DNA of 64,000 nt from Nostoc sp. FACHB-110 (GTDB lineage: Bacteria; Cyanobacteriota; Cyanobacteriia; Cyanobacteriales; Nostocaceae): NCBI RefSeq assembly GCF_014697425.1, contig NZ_JACJRU010000023.1, forward strand, positions 1-64,000, given 5' to 3'. The notes under the pieces were generated by a model. That model saw nothing but the letters and a program-made list of their open reading frames with translations. It ran no database searches and was not told where the DNA came from. The translations under genes and the position numbers were made by a program. Below, in pieces: positions 7,377 to 16,524 of the stretch (the stretch's first letter is position 1; each line of letters begins with the position of its first letter).

Positions 7377-9125
7377 TCAAGCTAGTTCTTGGCGACGATG
7401 GTTTGCGGCTTGGGTTAGCAAAGAATCAGCAAAAGCGATTGCTTCAGTGGCCGATTTACCACCAGCTAACTGTGCTAGTTCTTCCCTGCGTGTATTTAGG
7501 TTATCTAAATAAGTTACTCTTACAACGGTACGCTGTTCAGTGCTACCGTTATTTGCTTTTTTACCTTTGCCTTGAGTAATAATTTGCTTATCAACTCTAA
7601 AATGGCGGTCAGCCATTGCTGCTACTAAAGGTTGGTGAGTCACACACAATACTTGATGGCTTTGTCCGAGTTGGTGCAATTTTTCAGCGATGGCTTGGGC
7701 GACTCTCCCAGAAACACCCACATCAATTTCGTCAAATACCAATGTCTCGGCGGAATCGGCTTGGGAAAAACAAGCTTTCAAAGCTAATAAAAACCGACTC
7801 ATTTCCCCACCAGAAGCAATTTCTGTTAACGGTTGTAAGGGTTCCCCTGGGTTAGGGCTAAACACAAAGGTAATTTTGTCTGCACCCGCAGCAGTTGGCA
7901 CAATCGGTATAATTTCTACTTGAAACTTTACCTTTTCCATTGCTAGCGGTTTTAATTCTGATATTAAGCGGGTTTCTAAATTTGCTGCTGCTTGAGAACG
8001 CAGTTTAGTTAACTTGTCACAAGCTTGGGTGAGTTTATCAAAACAGATTTTTTCTTGTTGTTCTAAACTTTCGATAGATTGTTCGCTGTCGTTAAGTTCT
8101 GCTAATTCTGCTTGAATTTTTTGATAATAAGCGATCGCTTCTATGAGGGTTGGGCCGTACTTGCGGCAAATTTGCTTTAATTCTCGAATTCTTTCTTCTA
8201 CTTCTTCTAATCGCTGGGGATCGGCTTCTAAACTGTCACCATAGGCGTTAATTTGTCTTCCAACTTCGGCAACTGCGGTTTGTGCTTCCCGCACCAACTC
8301 TAATAAAGATTGCAGTTGGCTATCATATTCCACCATGTCATTTAAGGTGGCTTCACTGTCGCCAATTAAATCGGCGGCGGCTGGAGTGTCACCATCGTTT
8401 TGATACAAAGCTTGATAGACTTTGTAACTCATCTGCTGCAAATCAACGACGTGATTGAGACGTTCTCGTTCTTGTGTGAGTTGTTCTAATTCTTGCGCAT
8501 CGCTGAGGTTGGCTGTTGATAACTCTTGTACTTGGTAGGTAAGTAAGTCCAGTTGTTGTAAGCGTTCTCTTTCTGAAGTGCGGCGTTTTTCTAGGGCTAA
8601 ATGCGCTTGTTGATAAGCACTATAAGCAGTAGCAATAACTTGGCGTTGCTGAATTAAAGCCTCACCACCGTAGACATCTAACCATTCTCGGACTTGGGCT
8701 GGTTGTCCGACTTGGACTGTTTGACCTTGGGCTGTAATTTCTACAAGGCGATCGCGCAATCCTACCATAATCTGCCGATTTACCAATACACCATTTACGC
8801 GCGATCGGCTGCGGACATTACTACCTGTGGCTGTAATTTCTCGACTAATGACAATTGAGTTGTCATCTATTAAATCTATTTCCTGTTCGGTCAACCAAGC
8901 CGCTAAAAAGGGGCTAGATTTAAAAGTTGCTTCTACCAAAGCTCGACTCGTCCCAGTCCGAATGACTCGACTAGAGACTTTGCCACCCAAAGCTGCGTCA
9001 ATGGCATCTAATATAATTGACTTTCCTGCGCCAGTTTCACCTGTTAAGACATTCAGCCCAGCACCAAATTCTAATTCTAGTTGGTCTATGAGGGCAAAGT
9101 TTTCGATTCGCAGACCGAGCAACAT
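7377..9125 (-). CDS. recN: DNA repair protein RecN
   Basis: 582 residues from ATG at 9125 (a TTG one codon earlier is less likely). SMC-like ATPase: N-terminal MLLGLRIENFALIDQLELEF, Walker A GETGAGKS at 29-36, a long central coiled coil, then the C-terminal SGGEMSRFLLALK signature and Walker B LVFDEIDVGVSG, followed by the His-containing switch QVLCVTHQP. RecN is a cohesin-like protein that organises broken ends in recombinational double-strand break repair. Length is normal. Single gene, no SOS box that I can identify. Confidence 0.95.
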   Translation of the reverse strand: MLLGLRIENFALIDQLELEFGAGLNVLTGETGAGKSIILDAIDAALGGKVSSRVIRTGTSRALVEATFKSSPFLAAWLTEQEIDLIDDNSIVISREITATGSNVRSRSRVNGVLVNRQIMVGLRDRLVEITAQGQTVQVGQPAQVREWLDVYGGEALIQQRQVIATAYSAYQQAHLALEKRRTSERERLQQLDLLTYQVQELSTANLSDAQELEQLTQERERLNHVVDLQQMSYKVYQALYQNDGDTPAAADLIGDSEATLNDMVEYDSQLQSLLELVREAQTAVAEVGRQINAYGDSLEADPQRLEEVEERIRELKQICRKYGPTLIEAIAYYQKIQAELAELNDSEQSIESLEQQEKICFDKLTQACDKLTKLRSQAAANLETRLISELKPLAMEKVKFQVEIIPIVPTAAGADKITFVFSPNPGEPLQPLTEIASGGEMSRFLLALKACFSQADSAETLVFDEIDVGVSGRVAQAIAEKLHQLGQSHQVLCVTHQPLVAAMADRHFRVDKQIITQGKGKKANNGSTEQRTVVRVTYLDNLNTRREELAQLAGGKSATEAIAFADSLLTQAANHRRQELA

Positions 9126-9128
9126 CAA

Positions 9129-9755
9129 GCTAAATTCTCCATAGGTAGTGCTGAGTCAGCATGATTCAAAAAAGACTGTGAAATTACAAGCGATCGCAAT
9201 TTGTTGTGACTCAGCACCCAAACAGGAACTAGTAGCCCAAGTACCGAAATCCAGCACCCATTACAAATTGCTGCCAAGCTGAGTATACTGTTTTCTTTAT
9301 TTCATACTTTAGACTTCATACCTCAACCTGCTTGTACTAGTACGCCCATATCAGTGTAACAAATCTAATCATTGCCTCTGCTGGTGTAACTGAAGTACCA
9401 AAAGTTAAGCATCTGATTAACTTCTAGCTTGTAGGCTTTTTGCCCCTGAAGCATAGTTTACAACACTACTTATTTAGGACTTACGCAAGAGAACGAAAAA
9501 TTAAGGTTTTAGCAAGGGTGCAGGTGTGTGGGGGTGGAATGGTGCTAAGAAAAAGTGAAACTTCGTCAGGGCAGGGTGTAGGGTTTAAGACAATTAAATT
9601 TTAATTGTGCTTGGGAGTTCACATCTTCTTAATTCCCTACACCCTCTAAGCCAAGCATATCAAGGGTTGATGCTTAACTTAGTAGCATTCGTATGGGGGT
9701 GTTTGTATCAAAACAAATTAACCCCAAACCCTAAACCCAATCTCTAGTCCTAAAG
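9129..9755. other. Intergenic with inverted repeats
   Basis: 627 bp without a gene. Near recN, GTGCTGAGTCA (9148-9158) is inverted as TGACTCAGCAC (9207-9217). A second block is bounded by TTTAGGACT (about 9474) and AGTCCTAAA (about 9746) and contains G-rich then C-rich tracts like those at 12400 and 36350, so it is probably another dispersed repeat copy. No promoter or RNA gene can be assigned. Confidence 0.5.
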
Positions 9756-10307
9756 TTAGAAGATTTTTGCTAGACTGCTAAGTCTTTCATAAACAGGAAT
9801 AATGCGATCGCCTTCAACTTCCAGCGAATTTTCTGGATAATTACTAATAGCTTCTAGTAGTGTCACTTCTCCATCTTGCCTCACAGATGTAGTCACAGAT
9901 GTTCGCAGTGCTTGTACATTGAGTTCGCCCGCAGGTGGATGAAATACTTCTCCAACTTGATTAACTAAAATTGGCCCCGCCCAACCAGAGAGTATGCTAT
10001 TGACATAATCGGGTTCAGCTTTTAGTCCGGCGGTGAGTGCTTGGCGTGCTAATGCTGGGTCTTGTTTAGCTGTCTGCAAATAAGCTTTCAAGTTCGGTGT
10101 AGTTTTGCCTGTTTTGACAAACTGATTCAATTCTTGAACAGTCACAGACCCTTGAAAGCTACCATATTTTAAAATTACTTGCTCGGCAGCATAAGCATCA
10201 GCATTAAACAATAAAACACTAGCACTCACTCCTAAAGCTAGTGTCTGGCTCAATAATTTGATAAACTTCCATCTATTGAATTGATGAAAAAGTTGAAGAA
10301 TCTGCAT
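9756..10307 (-). CDS. Exported DUF1400-type domain protein (stand-alone)
   Basis: 183 residues with a signal peptide (LSQTLALGVSASVLLFNADAY, then AAEQV). The mature part begins VILKYGSFQGSVTVQELNQF and ends RIIPVYERLSSL, which resembles the DUF1400 region normally found in front of an alpha/beta hydrolase in cyanobacterial proteins. Here the hydrolase half (nucleophile elbow GxSxG) is absent and the protein stops after about 150 mature residues. It may be a regulatory or membrane-targeting domain encoded alone. Assignment is by pattern and moderately sure; the function is unknown. Confidence 0.65.
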   Translation of the reverse strand: MQILQLFHQFNRWKFIKLLSQTLALGVSASVLLFNADAYAAEQVILKYGSFQGSVTVQELNQFVKTGKTTPNLKAYLQTAKQDPALARQALTAGLKAEPDYVNSILSGWAGPILVNQVGEVFHPPAGELNVQALRTSVTTSVRQDGEVTLLEAISNYPENSLEVEGDRIIPVYERLSSLAKIF

Positions 10308-10531
10308 TTTATCTAACTTTCCTAGTAGTGAGAAGCGTATAAGTTGTTCTGACTGAATCAGACTGTCTTAAAGGCTGTTGAGCATAGCAATCTTATTTGA
10401 GAAAATTAATGAGCGACTGATCACCGACTTCTTGAAAAGGTCAAGGATATTGCTATTCAAGAATGATTGAGGTTGGCTATATATTGAGCGAGGTAATTTT
10501 GCTAAATGGTATAACCAAAGACTGTTTTATT

Positions 10532-10750
10532 TTACTTTTGTTCGTCTTGAGTTTCTACTTCTTCGTCTGGACGTTGAATAGCTGGAGGAAAATCCACAAA
10601 TTCTTGGGTTCTGGTGATATTTGTAGTAGCTCCTTCGAGTAATACATCTTCAGGATTCACGCTTTCGTCAGCTGCCATATCCATAATGCTATCAGCATTG
10701 GTATTAGGTTTATTGCCAGTTCCTTGATGACTTGCATGACCACCAGGCAT
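10532..10750 (-). CDS. Small hydrophilic hypothetical protein
   Basis: 72 residues from ATG at 10750 (MPGGHASHQGTGNKPNTNAD). I prefer this over an in-frame start 33 bases upstream because GGAG sits eight bases before it. The protein is acidic, rich in Asn, Thr, Asp and Glu, with no membrane segment or cysteine motif, and looks intrinsically disordered. No family recognised. Neighbours give no functional hint. Confidence 0.6.
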   Translation of the reverse strand: MPGGHASHQGTGNKPNTNADSIMDMAADESVNPEDVLLEGATTNITRTQEFVDFPPAIQRPDEEVETQDEQK

Positions 10751-11036
10751 AATTTTTTCTCCACAATGATATGGTAGATACACACTCTCAAGCTAAACTG
10801 ACTGACTATAAAGCAAACACTATCAGAAGGCTTAAATCTAAGTTGGAAGAATATTGATGCCTCTGTCGTAAGATAGCTTATTGATGAGTGTATAGACTCA
10901 CTCAACCAATATCTGCAACGCTAGCTTTTGAAATTCATCAGTTGTTTGAACAAAACTTACAATTCAACACACACTGATTCAATTTCATTTGCTTGAATAG
11001 CTATATTAATAGAATTGAAATTCACTATTCTGGACT

Positions 11037-11282
11037 ATGGCAAGTAAATACATTGACATACACGAGTACACCGTTAGAGCGCATAAACGACTAATTCACA
11101 CTAGGGTCTTTCACTTTGTCTGTAAAGAGTGCAATCAGACAACCAAACGCGAGACTTATGGCCCTCGTCCTTTATATTGTGAAAGCTGTCGTCCACCACA
11201 AGCACCCCGCAAATCTCTACAGACATCTCAAAAAGCTAAACCAAGACCAATGACTTATAAAAGTGACACCGATTTAGGTTGA
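11037..11282 (+). CDS. Small zinc-ribbon-like protein
   Basis: 81 residues with two CxxC pairs, FVCKECNQ and LYCESCRPP, 18 residues apart, a typical treble-clef or zinc-ribbon spacing. It is basic overall (HKRLIHTRVFHF, KPRPMTYK), suggesting nucleic acid binding. It is followed after 11 bases by the next gene on the same strand, so the two are probably one operon. The function is inferred from the cysteine pattern only. Confidence 0.75.
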   Translation: MASKYIDIHEYTVRAHKRLIHTRVFHFVCKECNQTTKRETYGPRPLYCESCRPPQAPRKSLQTSQKAKPRPMTYKSDTDLG

Positions 11283-11293
11283 TTTGAGGGTCT

Positions 11294-12265
11294 ATGAAAG
11301 AACAATTGCAAATAGCTCCTCCTCCTCAGACTTTAATTTCGCCTCTGCTGGAACTACGAGAGTACTACATTCAGCTTGTAGAAGAGTACGATAACCTTTA
11401 CAAACAAGCGCGATCGCAACTCACGAATGTAGAATCTTTGTTATCTAGTTGGGTTTCGCCAGCAAATGCTAGCAACGGTTTGCTGACAGTTGAAGTAGTC
11501 AATGAAATGCTGACTACTCCTAAAAAAGACTTGCTGTTATCGCCATCAGACGAGAGGGAATTGCCCAGTCTAGAGTCAAATCTGCAAGGCTCTGACTCTC
11601 TAGCAACGAATGAATCTACACCAACTGCAAAGTACACTCAAGAGTTTTCCTTAAATCAAGATAACTCTCTCAATAATGTAGATATTCCGATGCTGTCCGA
11701 GTATGCAAATCTGACTCGGATGGATGCTATTAAAAAGCTATTGCAAGAACATCTGGGTACTGTTTGCCATATAGATTTTATTGTGCGATCGCTTTATGGT
11801 GATTTACATCCCCATGTGTTTAAGGTCGTCAAAGGCAGAGTCCAATCTTCACTGACACAAGGTAGAGAAAGGCAAGTTTGGTTTGGAATGCCAAATGAGC
11901 CTGGTTGTTACACTCTGGATTTGAGTTTGGTCAATGCCAAAACTAGCACTAACTCTCGGACTGCTAACGCTAAAAAGAAAAAACCTGTAGTCCAACCAAA
12001 GACAAAAGTTGTACCTATGCTCAAGCCTTACGAAGGGCAATTTTTGATTGATGCTTTAACTACTTTCTTTCGCCAATATCCAGGTAAAGTGTTTGGCGTG
12101 GCGGAAGTCATCAATGGACTCTATGGCAAACTAGATCCAGAAGATGTTAAAGAAGTCAAAAGTAAGGTACTCAACGAGTTATCACGAGGTTATCGAACAG
12201 GACGATTCTCTAGGATACCCAATCAAGTCGGCTTCTATACTTTGGATACAAAGCTGATTTTATAG
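11294..12265 (+). CDS. Hypothetical protein with two C-terminal winged-helix-like repeats
   Basis: 323 residues, ATG preceded by GAGGG. The N-terminal 60 residues form a helical segment (LELREYYIQLVEEYDNLYKQ) that could be a coiled coil, then a Ser/Thr-rich linker. Two related modules follow: about 145-210 (LLQEHLGTVCHIDFIVRSLY, GDLHPHVFKVVKGRV, ending PGCYTLDLSLV) and about 245-322 (FRQYPGKVFGVAEVINGLYG, KLDPEDVKEVKSKVL, ending VGFYTLDTKLI). The shared pattern of helix, LYG.L.P, helix and F/Y-TLD strand resembles a winged helix. It likely works with the zinc-ribbon protein before it, perhaps on DNA; this is inference. Confidence 0.7.
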   Translation: MKEQLQIAPPPQTLISPLLELREYYIQLVEEYDNLYKQARSQLTNVESLLSSWVSPANASNGLLTVEVVNEMLTTPKKDLLLSPSDERELPSLESNLQGSDSLATNESTPTAKYTQEFSLNQDNSLNNVDIPMLSEYANLTRMDAIKKLLQEHLGTVCHIDFIVRSLYGDLHPHVFKVVKGRVQSSLTQGRERQVWFGMPNEPGCYTLDLSLVNAKTSTNSRTANAKKKKPVVQPKTKVVPMLKPYEGQFLIDALTTFFRQYPGKVFGVAEVINGLYGKLDPEDVKEVKSKVLNELSRGYRTGRFSRIPNQVGFYTLDTKLIL

Positions 12266-12342
12266 ATGCTAGAAAACAGGGTTGAGGAAACAGGCTGGGA
12301 AGCTTCTTAATGTGCAGATTCTATGCTTATTCCTTAAATTTT

Positions 12343-12370
12343 GTAGAGGCGCGATATATCGCGCCTCTAC
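12343..12370. repeat. 28-bp perfect palindrome
   Basis: The stretch GTAGAGGCGCGATA and its exact reverse complement abut to form a 28-bp perfect palindrome. As RNA it would make a strong stem. It lies between two convergent genes (ends at 12265 and 12529) and could serve as a terminator. Similar GTAGAGA..TCTCTAC hairpins occur at 23410 and 60961. Confidence 0.8.
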
Positions 12371-12380
12371 TACTGTCTGC

Positions 12381-12520
12381 TGACTTTTCACTGCAAGTCC
12401 TAAAACCTTTGTTAAGTCAGGGGGTTGGGGGTTGGGGTGTATGTATCCAAAACCCATTAACCCCACACCCGACACCCTTACACCCAGCCTCCACAGACAA
12501 TCTTTGTCCCTAAGTCCTAA
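12381..12520. repeat. Dispersed repeat, copy A
   Basis: Positions 12381-12410 (TGACTTTTCA, then GCAAGTCCTAAAACCTTT) recur in reverse complement at 36432-36461, and both are next to G- or C-rich tracts (GGGGGTTGGGGGTTGGGG here). The block ends with CCCTAAGTCCTAA. Non-coding dispersed repeat of a type frequent in Nostoc-like spacers. Confidence 0.65.
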
Positions 12521-12528
12521 TGATCATC

Positions 12529-14037
12529 TCAATCTACCCAATCGAGGCTGCGCTGAACTGCCTTTTGCCAAGTAGCAAAGTTAGCCAGGACATCTCTGCT
12601 TTGATTTGGTTCAAAGATGCGGTCTATCTGCCTTTGGCTAACTAGTTTTGTGTAACTATCCCAAAATCCAGCCGCTAAACCAGCACCAAAAGCTGCACCT
12701 TGTACAGTTGTATCGCGCATTTTTGGCCTTTCGACAGGAATACCTAAAACATCAGCTTGAAATTGCATGAGAAAATTATTCTCACAAGCACCACCATCAA
12801 CAATTAACCGTCCCATCGGTGTGGGAGAATAAGTATTGATGGCTTGAACTACTTCTACAACTTGATAAGCGATCGCTTCTAAAACGGCGCGGACTAAGTG
12901 TTGGGGTTGGACACTGGCAGTGATGCCAAAGAAGGTTCCTCTGGCGTTCATATCCCAGTGCGGCGCACCCAGTCCACTAAAGGCTGGCACAAAGTACACA
13001 CCACCGTTATCGCTCACTTGATTCGCCATTGCTTCGGTTTCGCCAGCAGTGTTAATCAGTTTAATGCCATCGCGCAACCATTGGATACAAGCACCACTGG
13101 TAAACATACTGCCTTCTAAGGCATAACCAATATTTAATTTCCCAATATCGTTAGTTTGCGTCCATGCCAAGGTGGAAATCAGTTGATTTTGAGAACGCAC
13201 AATTTCTGAGCCAGTGTGAGCGACTAAAAAACTACCTGTGCCATAGGTGCATTTCATTAAGCCGGGGCGATCGCATCCATGACCAAACAAAGCTGCTTGC
13301 TGATCGCCTAAAATAGCTGTGATGGGAATTTCTGCACCCACTAAGGCTTTATCAGTCACGCCAAATCTGCCTAAGCTTGGTTGAATTTGGGGAAGAATCT
13401 GCGCCGGAATTTTGAATATCTCTAATAATGTCTCATCCCACTCGCAGGTTTTGAGGTTCATTAACATGGTGCGGCTGGCGTTACTGTGGTCTGTCGCATG
13501 GACTTTCCCGCCTGTGAGGTTCCACAGCACCCAAGTATCGATAGTCCCTGCCAAAATATTGTTCAGGTCAATATCGCCAACGTTATCTAACAACCATACA
13601 AGCTTGGTAGCACTAAAATAAGCATCAATTACTAAGCCAGTACGTTGATAAATTTCTGCTGCATAGCCTTGTGCTTGTAGTTGATGACAAAGTGGGGCGG
13701 TGCGGCGGTCTTGCCAGACTATAGCTTTATGTAGTGGTTTACCTGTAGTCTTATCCCAGATTAAGCAAGTTTCTCGCTGTACTGTTAATCCCAAGGCGGC
13801 AATTGCATCTGGGGAAATTTGAGCAGTTGCGATCGCATTTTGCATTACCCAGAGAGTATCTTGCCAAATTTCTTGGGGGTCATGCTCTAACCAGCCTGGC
13901 TGGGGATAATACTGTGTGAGTTCTTTATATGCTTGTCCGACAATTTGACCCACTGCGTTAAACACAAAAGCACGGTTGCCTGTTGTACCCAAATCCAATG
14001 CCAAAATGTAGCCTGATGCTGTGCTGTCCAAGGTCAC
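12529..14037 (-). CDS. glpK: Glycerol kinase
   Basis: 502 residues, the normal length, from a GTG start. FGGY-family kinase that phosphorylates glycerol to sn-glycerol 3-phosphate with ATP. The N-terminal ATP loop reads LALDLGTTGNRAFVFN; the glycerol-binding RET is in LTVQRETCLIWD, with WQDRR following. GTGSFLVAHTG and the FGGY signature region around VDGGACENNFLMQFQADVLG are present. The TTGNRA loop departs from the common TTSSRA, a small but visible difference. No glpF or glpD is adjacent. A hairpin repeat lies in the upstream spacer. Confidence 0.92.
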   Translation of the reverse strand: MTLDSTASGYILALDLGTTGNRAFVFNAVGQIVGQAYKELTQYYPQPGWLEHDPQEIWQDTLWVMQNAIATAQISPDAIAALGLTVQRETCLIWDKTTGKPLHKAIVWQDRRTAPLCHQLQAQGYAAEIYQRTGLVIDAYFSATKLVWLLDNVGDIDLNNILAGTIDTWVLWNLTGGKVHATDHSNASRTMLMNLKTCEWDETLLEIFKIPAQILPQIQPSLGRFGVTDKALVGAEIPITAILGDQQAALFGHGCDRPGLMKCTYGTGSFLVAHTGSEIVRSQNQLISTLAWTQTNDIGKLNIGYALEGSMFTSGACIQWLRDGIKLINTAGETEAMANQVSDNGGVYFVPAFSGLGAPHWDMNARGTFFGITASVQPQHLVRAVLEAIAYQVVEVVQAINTYSPTPMGRLIVDGGACENNFLMQFQADVLGIPVERPKMRDTTVQGAAFGAGLAAGFWDSYTKLVSQRQIDRIFEPNQSRDVLANFATWQKAVQRSLDWVD

Positions 14038-14055
14038 TATATAAGTATAAAGTGT

Positions 14056-14088
14056 GTAGACACCCTTTGGGTGGCTTCCCGTAGGGTA
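14056..14088 (-). repeat. Small dispersed double-hairpin repeat, intergenic copy
   Basis: 33-nt copy of the element found in the T-loops of four tRNA genes (see 41572, 41767, 42116, 43234). On the minus strand it reads TACCC-TAC-GGGA, then AGCC, then ACCC-AAA-GGGT, ending GTCTAC, so both mini-hairpins are intact. It is flanked by heptamer-like repeats (AGTATGA AGTATGA), a setting known for small dispersed repeats in Nostoc. It sits just upstream of glpK. Confidence 0.8.
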
Positions 14089-14150
14089 GTATGAAGTATG
14101 AAATACACTTTATAACAAGAGGTTGTGTGGCAGAACACCTGATGATATTT

Positions 14151-14672
14151 CTACATCATTTGCCATTCTTCTCGGCTAATGCCGTAGACTAATACTTCTG
14201 TTCCCAAAACCTCGGTTGTACCTTGCAATTTTTCGCCTATTTTTTCGGCGACGCGCACCGAAGCAAGATTTTGGGGATGAATCAAACTCATCAAATGCGA
14301 TCGCTCTAACTGAGTAAAAGCATAGTTCATTGCGGCTGTTGCGGCCTCTGTGGCAAAACCAAATCCCCAATAAGCCCGCCTTAATGACCAGCCAATCTCC
14401 AACCCAGGCCAGCCCTCTGGTTGCCAAAAGCCCACCCGACCAATCATTTCCCCAGTTTGACTTTCTTCTACCGCCCACAGTCCATAACCCCGTAGTTGCC
14501 AATGACCGACTATCATTGCCATATTTCGCCAAGCATCACTACGGGATAAAGGTTGGCCTGCACCGATATAACGCATCACTTCAGGATTACCGCACATATC
14601 AGCATAAGCATCCAGGTCTGATTCACAAAATCCCCGCATAATTAAACGTTGAGTAGTAATTTGCGGAATCAT
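14151..14672 (-). CDS. GNAT-family N-acetyltransferase (RimJ/RimL-like)
   Basis: 173 residues. The start MIPQITTQRLIMRGFCESDL is the RimJ/RimL-type opening, the acetyl-CoA region reads LEIGWSLRRAYWGFGFATEAA with a Gln/Arg-xx-Gly-like loop, and the C-terminal LIHPQNLASVRVAEKIGEKL is the Asn-xx-Ser motif of this group. Such enzymes acetylate a protein N-terminus or a small amine; the substrate is unknown. The ATG is one base beyond the stop of the PAS-CRP gene, so the two are translationally coupled. Confidence 0.85.
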   Translation of the reverse strand: MIPQITTQRLIMRGFCESDLDAYADMCGNPEVMRYIGAGQPLSRSDAWRNMAMIVGHWQLRGYGLWAVEESQTGEMIGRVGFWQPEGWPGLEIGWSLRRAYWGFGFATEAATAAMNYAFTQLERSHLMSLIHPQNLASVRVAEKIGEKLQGTTEVLGTEVLVYGISREEWQMM

Positions 14673-14673
14673 T

Positions 14674-15837
14674 TTAGTTTTTTAAAACCATATGTTTTTT
14701 TGCATCAAAAGAAATTAAATCTTGTTGTTGTAATTTACTCAATAGCCTAGTAATTGTAACTCTAGTTGTACAGCAAGCACTAGCAATCTCTTCATGGGTA
14801 AAGCGGATACTAATGCGAGTACCATTGTCTACTTGTTCACCAGCTTCTTGTTTGAGTAGTTCTAAGAGATAGTGCAGACGGTCTTCGACTAATTGCTTGC
14901 GAGAAATCGCTAAAAATGATTCTGTTTGTTGTAAGCGTTGCGTGATTTTTGGTAACAAAATATGGCTGAGTGGTTGGTTAACTGCTAGTTCTGAGACATA
15001 AATTGGTACTAACTCAACATCTGCTAAGGCTGTCGCTTGGTAAACAGATAAAGCAGTCATACTCGAACCAAACACCATTTGGTTTTTTGCCAAGCCTAAT
15101 AGCACTTCTTCGCCTGTTTCACTAAAGGTGCTAAGTTTCACCCAGCCCCGACAAACATACCAAATCACTGAGGTGTTGAGAGAAATATTTTCGCCTTTGG
15201 GATGTTTGTATACAGGACGATTTTGAATTAACTCATGGGAATTTGCTGTTAATTGTAATGCAGTTGGATGGCGATCGCTAATGTTCCGCAACAGCCAAAA
15301 TAAATGTGTAACTTCGCCCTGTTGGTTCCGAATTGCTGCGACTGTTACAGCTGCATCAAAATATTCGCCATAACGTTGTTGTAAGCGAAGAACTAACTCT
15401 TTGGTTTTATTGATATGGGCTAGCTGATTTAATTTACTACGAAAGTGTGAGCGTTCTTCTAGACAGACAAAGTTAATCATTGCTTTGCCCACAAGGAACT
15501 GTTTAGAAATGTTGAGTAATTTTGTGATGGTTGCATTAGCATCTTCGATGACTCCTGCTGTATTCGTGACTAAATAGCCATCTGGTGCAAACTCAAATAA
15601 TTCTAGATAATACTGCCGTTCCGACTCTAATAAATTCTGTGTTCTAATTAATTCTTCATTTTGCTGATATAACTCTTCTGCCGCCAATTGTAAAATTTTA
15701 GAGTTGTTATATAATTCTTGATAAGCTTGGGGCAGTAAATCAGATGGAATCCAAGGCAAAATTCTAGCAGTTTGGTGTAACTCTGCTAAAGGTTGATACA
15801 TAGATTCTAAACTTTGAATCAGTCTTTCAATATTCAC
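14674..15837 (-). CDS. PAS-domain CRP/FNR-type transcriptional regulator
   Basis: 387 residues from GTG at 15837, which has AAGGAG twelve bases upstream; an upstream TTG at 15903 would add 22 residues. Layout: N-terminal helical segment (AYQELYNNSKILQLAAEELY), a PAS domain starting at YYLELFEFAPDGYLVTNTAG, a cyclic-nucleotide-binding-type beta barrel (SVIWYVCRGWVKLSTFSETG to AIALADVELVPI-like region), and a C-terminal winged HTH (FTHEEIASACCTTRVTITRL). The fusion suggests a sensor that reads a ligand or redox state through PAS and controls transcription directly. It is followed without a gap by the GNAT gene, a plausible target or partner. Confidence 0.82.
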   Translation of the reverse strand: MNIERLIQSLESMYQPLAELHQTARILPWIPSDLLPQAYQELYNNSKILQLAAEELYQQNEELIRTQNLLESERQYYLELFEFAPDGYLVTNTAGVIEDANATITKLLNISKQFLVGKAMINFVCLEERSHFRSKLNQLAHINKTKELVLRLQQRYGEYFDAAVTVAAIRNQQGEVTHLFWLLRNISDRHPTALQLTANSHELIQNRPVYKHPKGENISLNTSVIWYVCRGWVKLSTFSETGEEVLLGLAKNQMVFGSSMTALSVYQATALADVELVPIYVSELAVNQPLSHILLPKITQRLQQTESFLAISRKQLVEDRLHYLLELLKQEAGEQVDNGTRISIRFTHEEIASACCTTRVTITRLLSKLQQQDLISFDAKKHMVLKN

Positions 15838-16524
15838 TTTTAATTTCTGCTCCTTATTTTGCCGAATTTTCGCAAAATAGTTCAATTCAAAAAACTTATA
15901 CAAGGAATTATCAAATAAAATTCAGGAGTCAGGAGCAAGAGTTCATCTGAGAAATTCTGTGCAAATATGCGGATAAATAAACGCGTTAAACCCTCTACCA
16001 AATTGAAAATTTGGTAGTCTTCAATCAGTCGGATATTCAGACATAAAACTGATTGATTCTGACTTATGAATTTTATTTAAACTAGAGTCTAAATAATCTA
16101 TTATTCTTCATCTACTTTAGGAGATTGGGATACTATTTTAGCTAGTTTAAGTATTGATAGGATTTAGCTATATATCCTACTTTCTCCCAAAATAGATAAA
16201 ATTTTATTTACAACTAAAAAGCAAAATCAAAAATAATTACTAATTTTGTTGGTATTTTATTTTTTATTCATATCGGCAATCGTAAATTTTGATATTGCTC
16301 TCAACTTGCTCAACGCAGCGATATTTTGTTAACGCTTGATAACTTTTATTCATTACATTAAGCTTTATTCTTATTTATAACTTCTACCTAAAGGCTCAAA
16401 CATCTACCCCTATAGGTATATGTCAGTTACCAACTCTATCAGCAGAGACATTCTATAAATCCTCTAGAAGCATAATATACAACGCTTCTACAAGTGCCGA
16501 TAATTTTATCTTTGATATATGCAC
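15838..16524. other. Long AT-rich intergenic region
   Basis: About 690 bp upstream of the PAS-CRP gene and downstream of the next minus-strand gene. Very AT-rich, with short ORFs only. TTGAAAATTTGGTAG near 16001 and similar short repeats are present, but I see no RNA gene or strong hairpin apart from the element at 16525. Confidence 0.5.
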
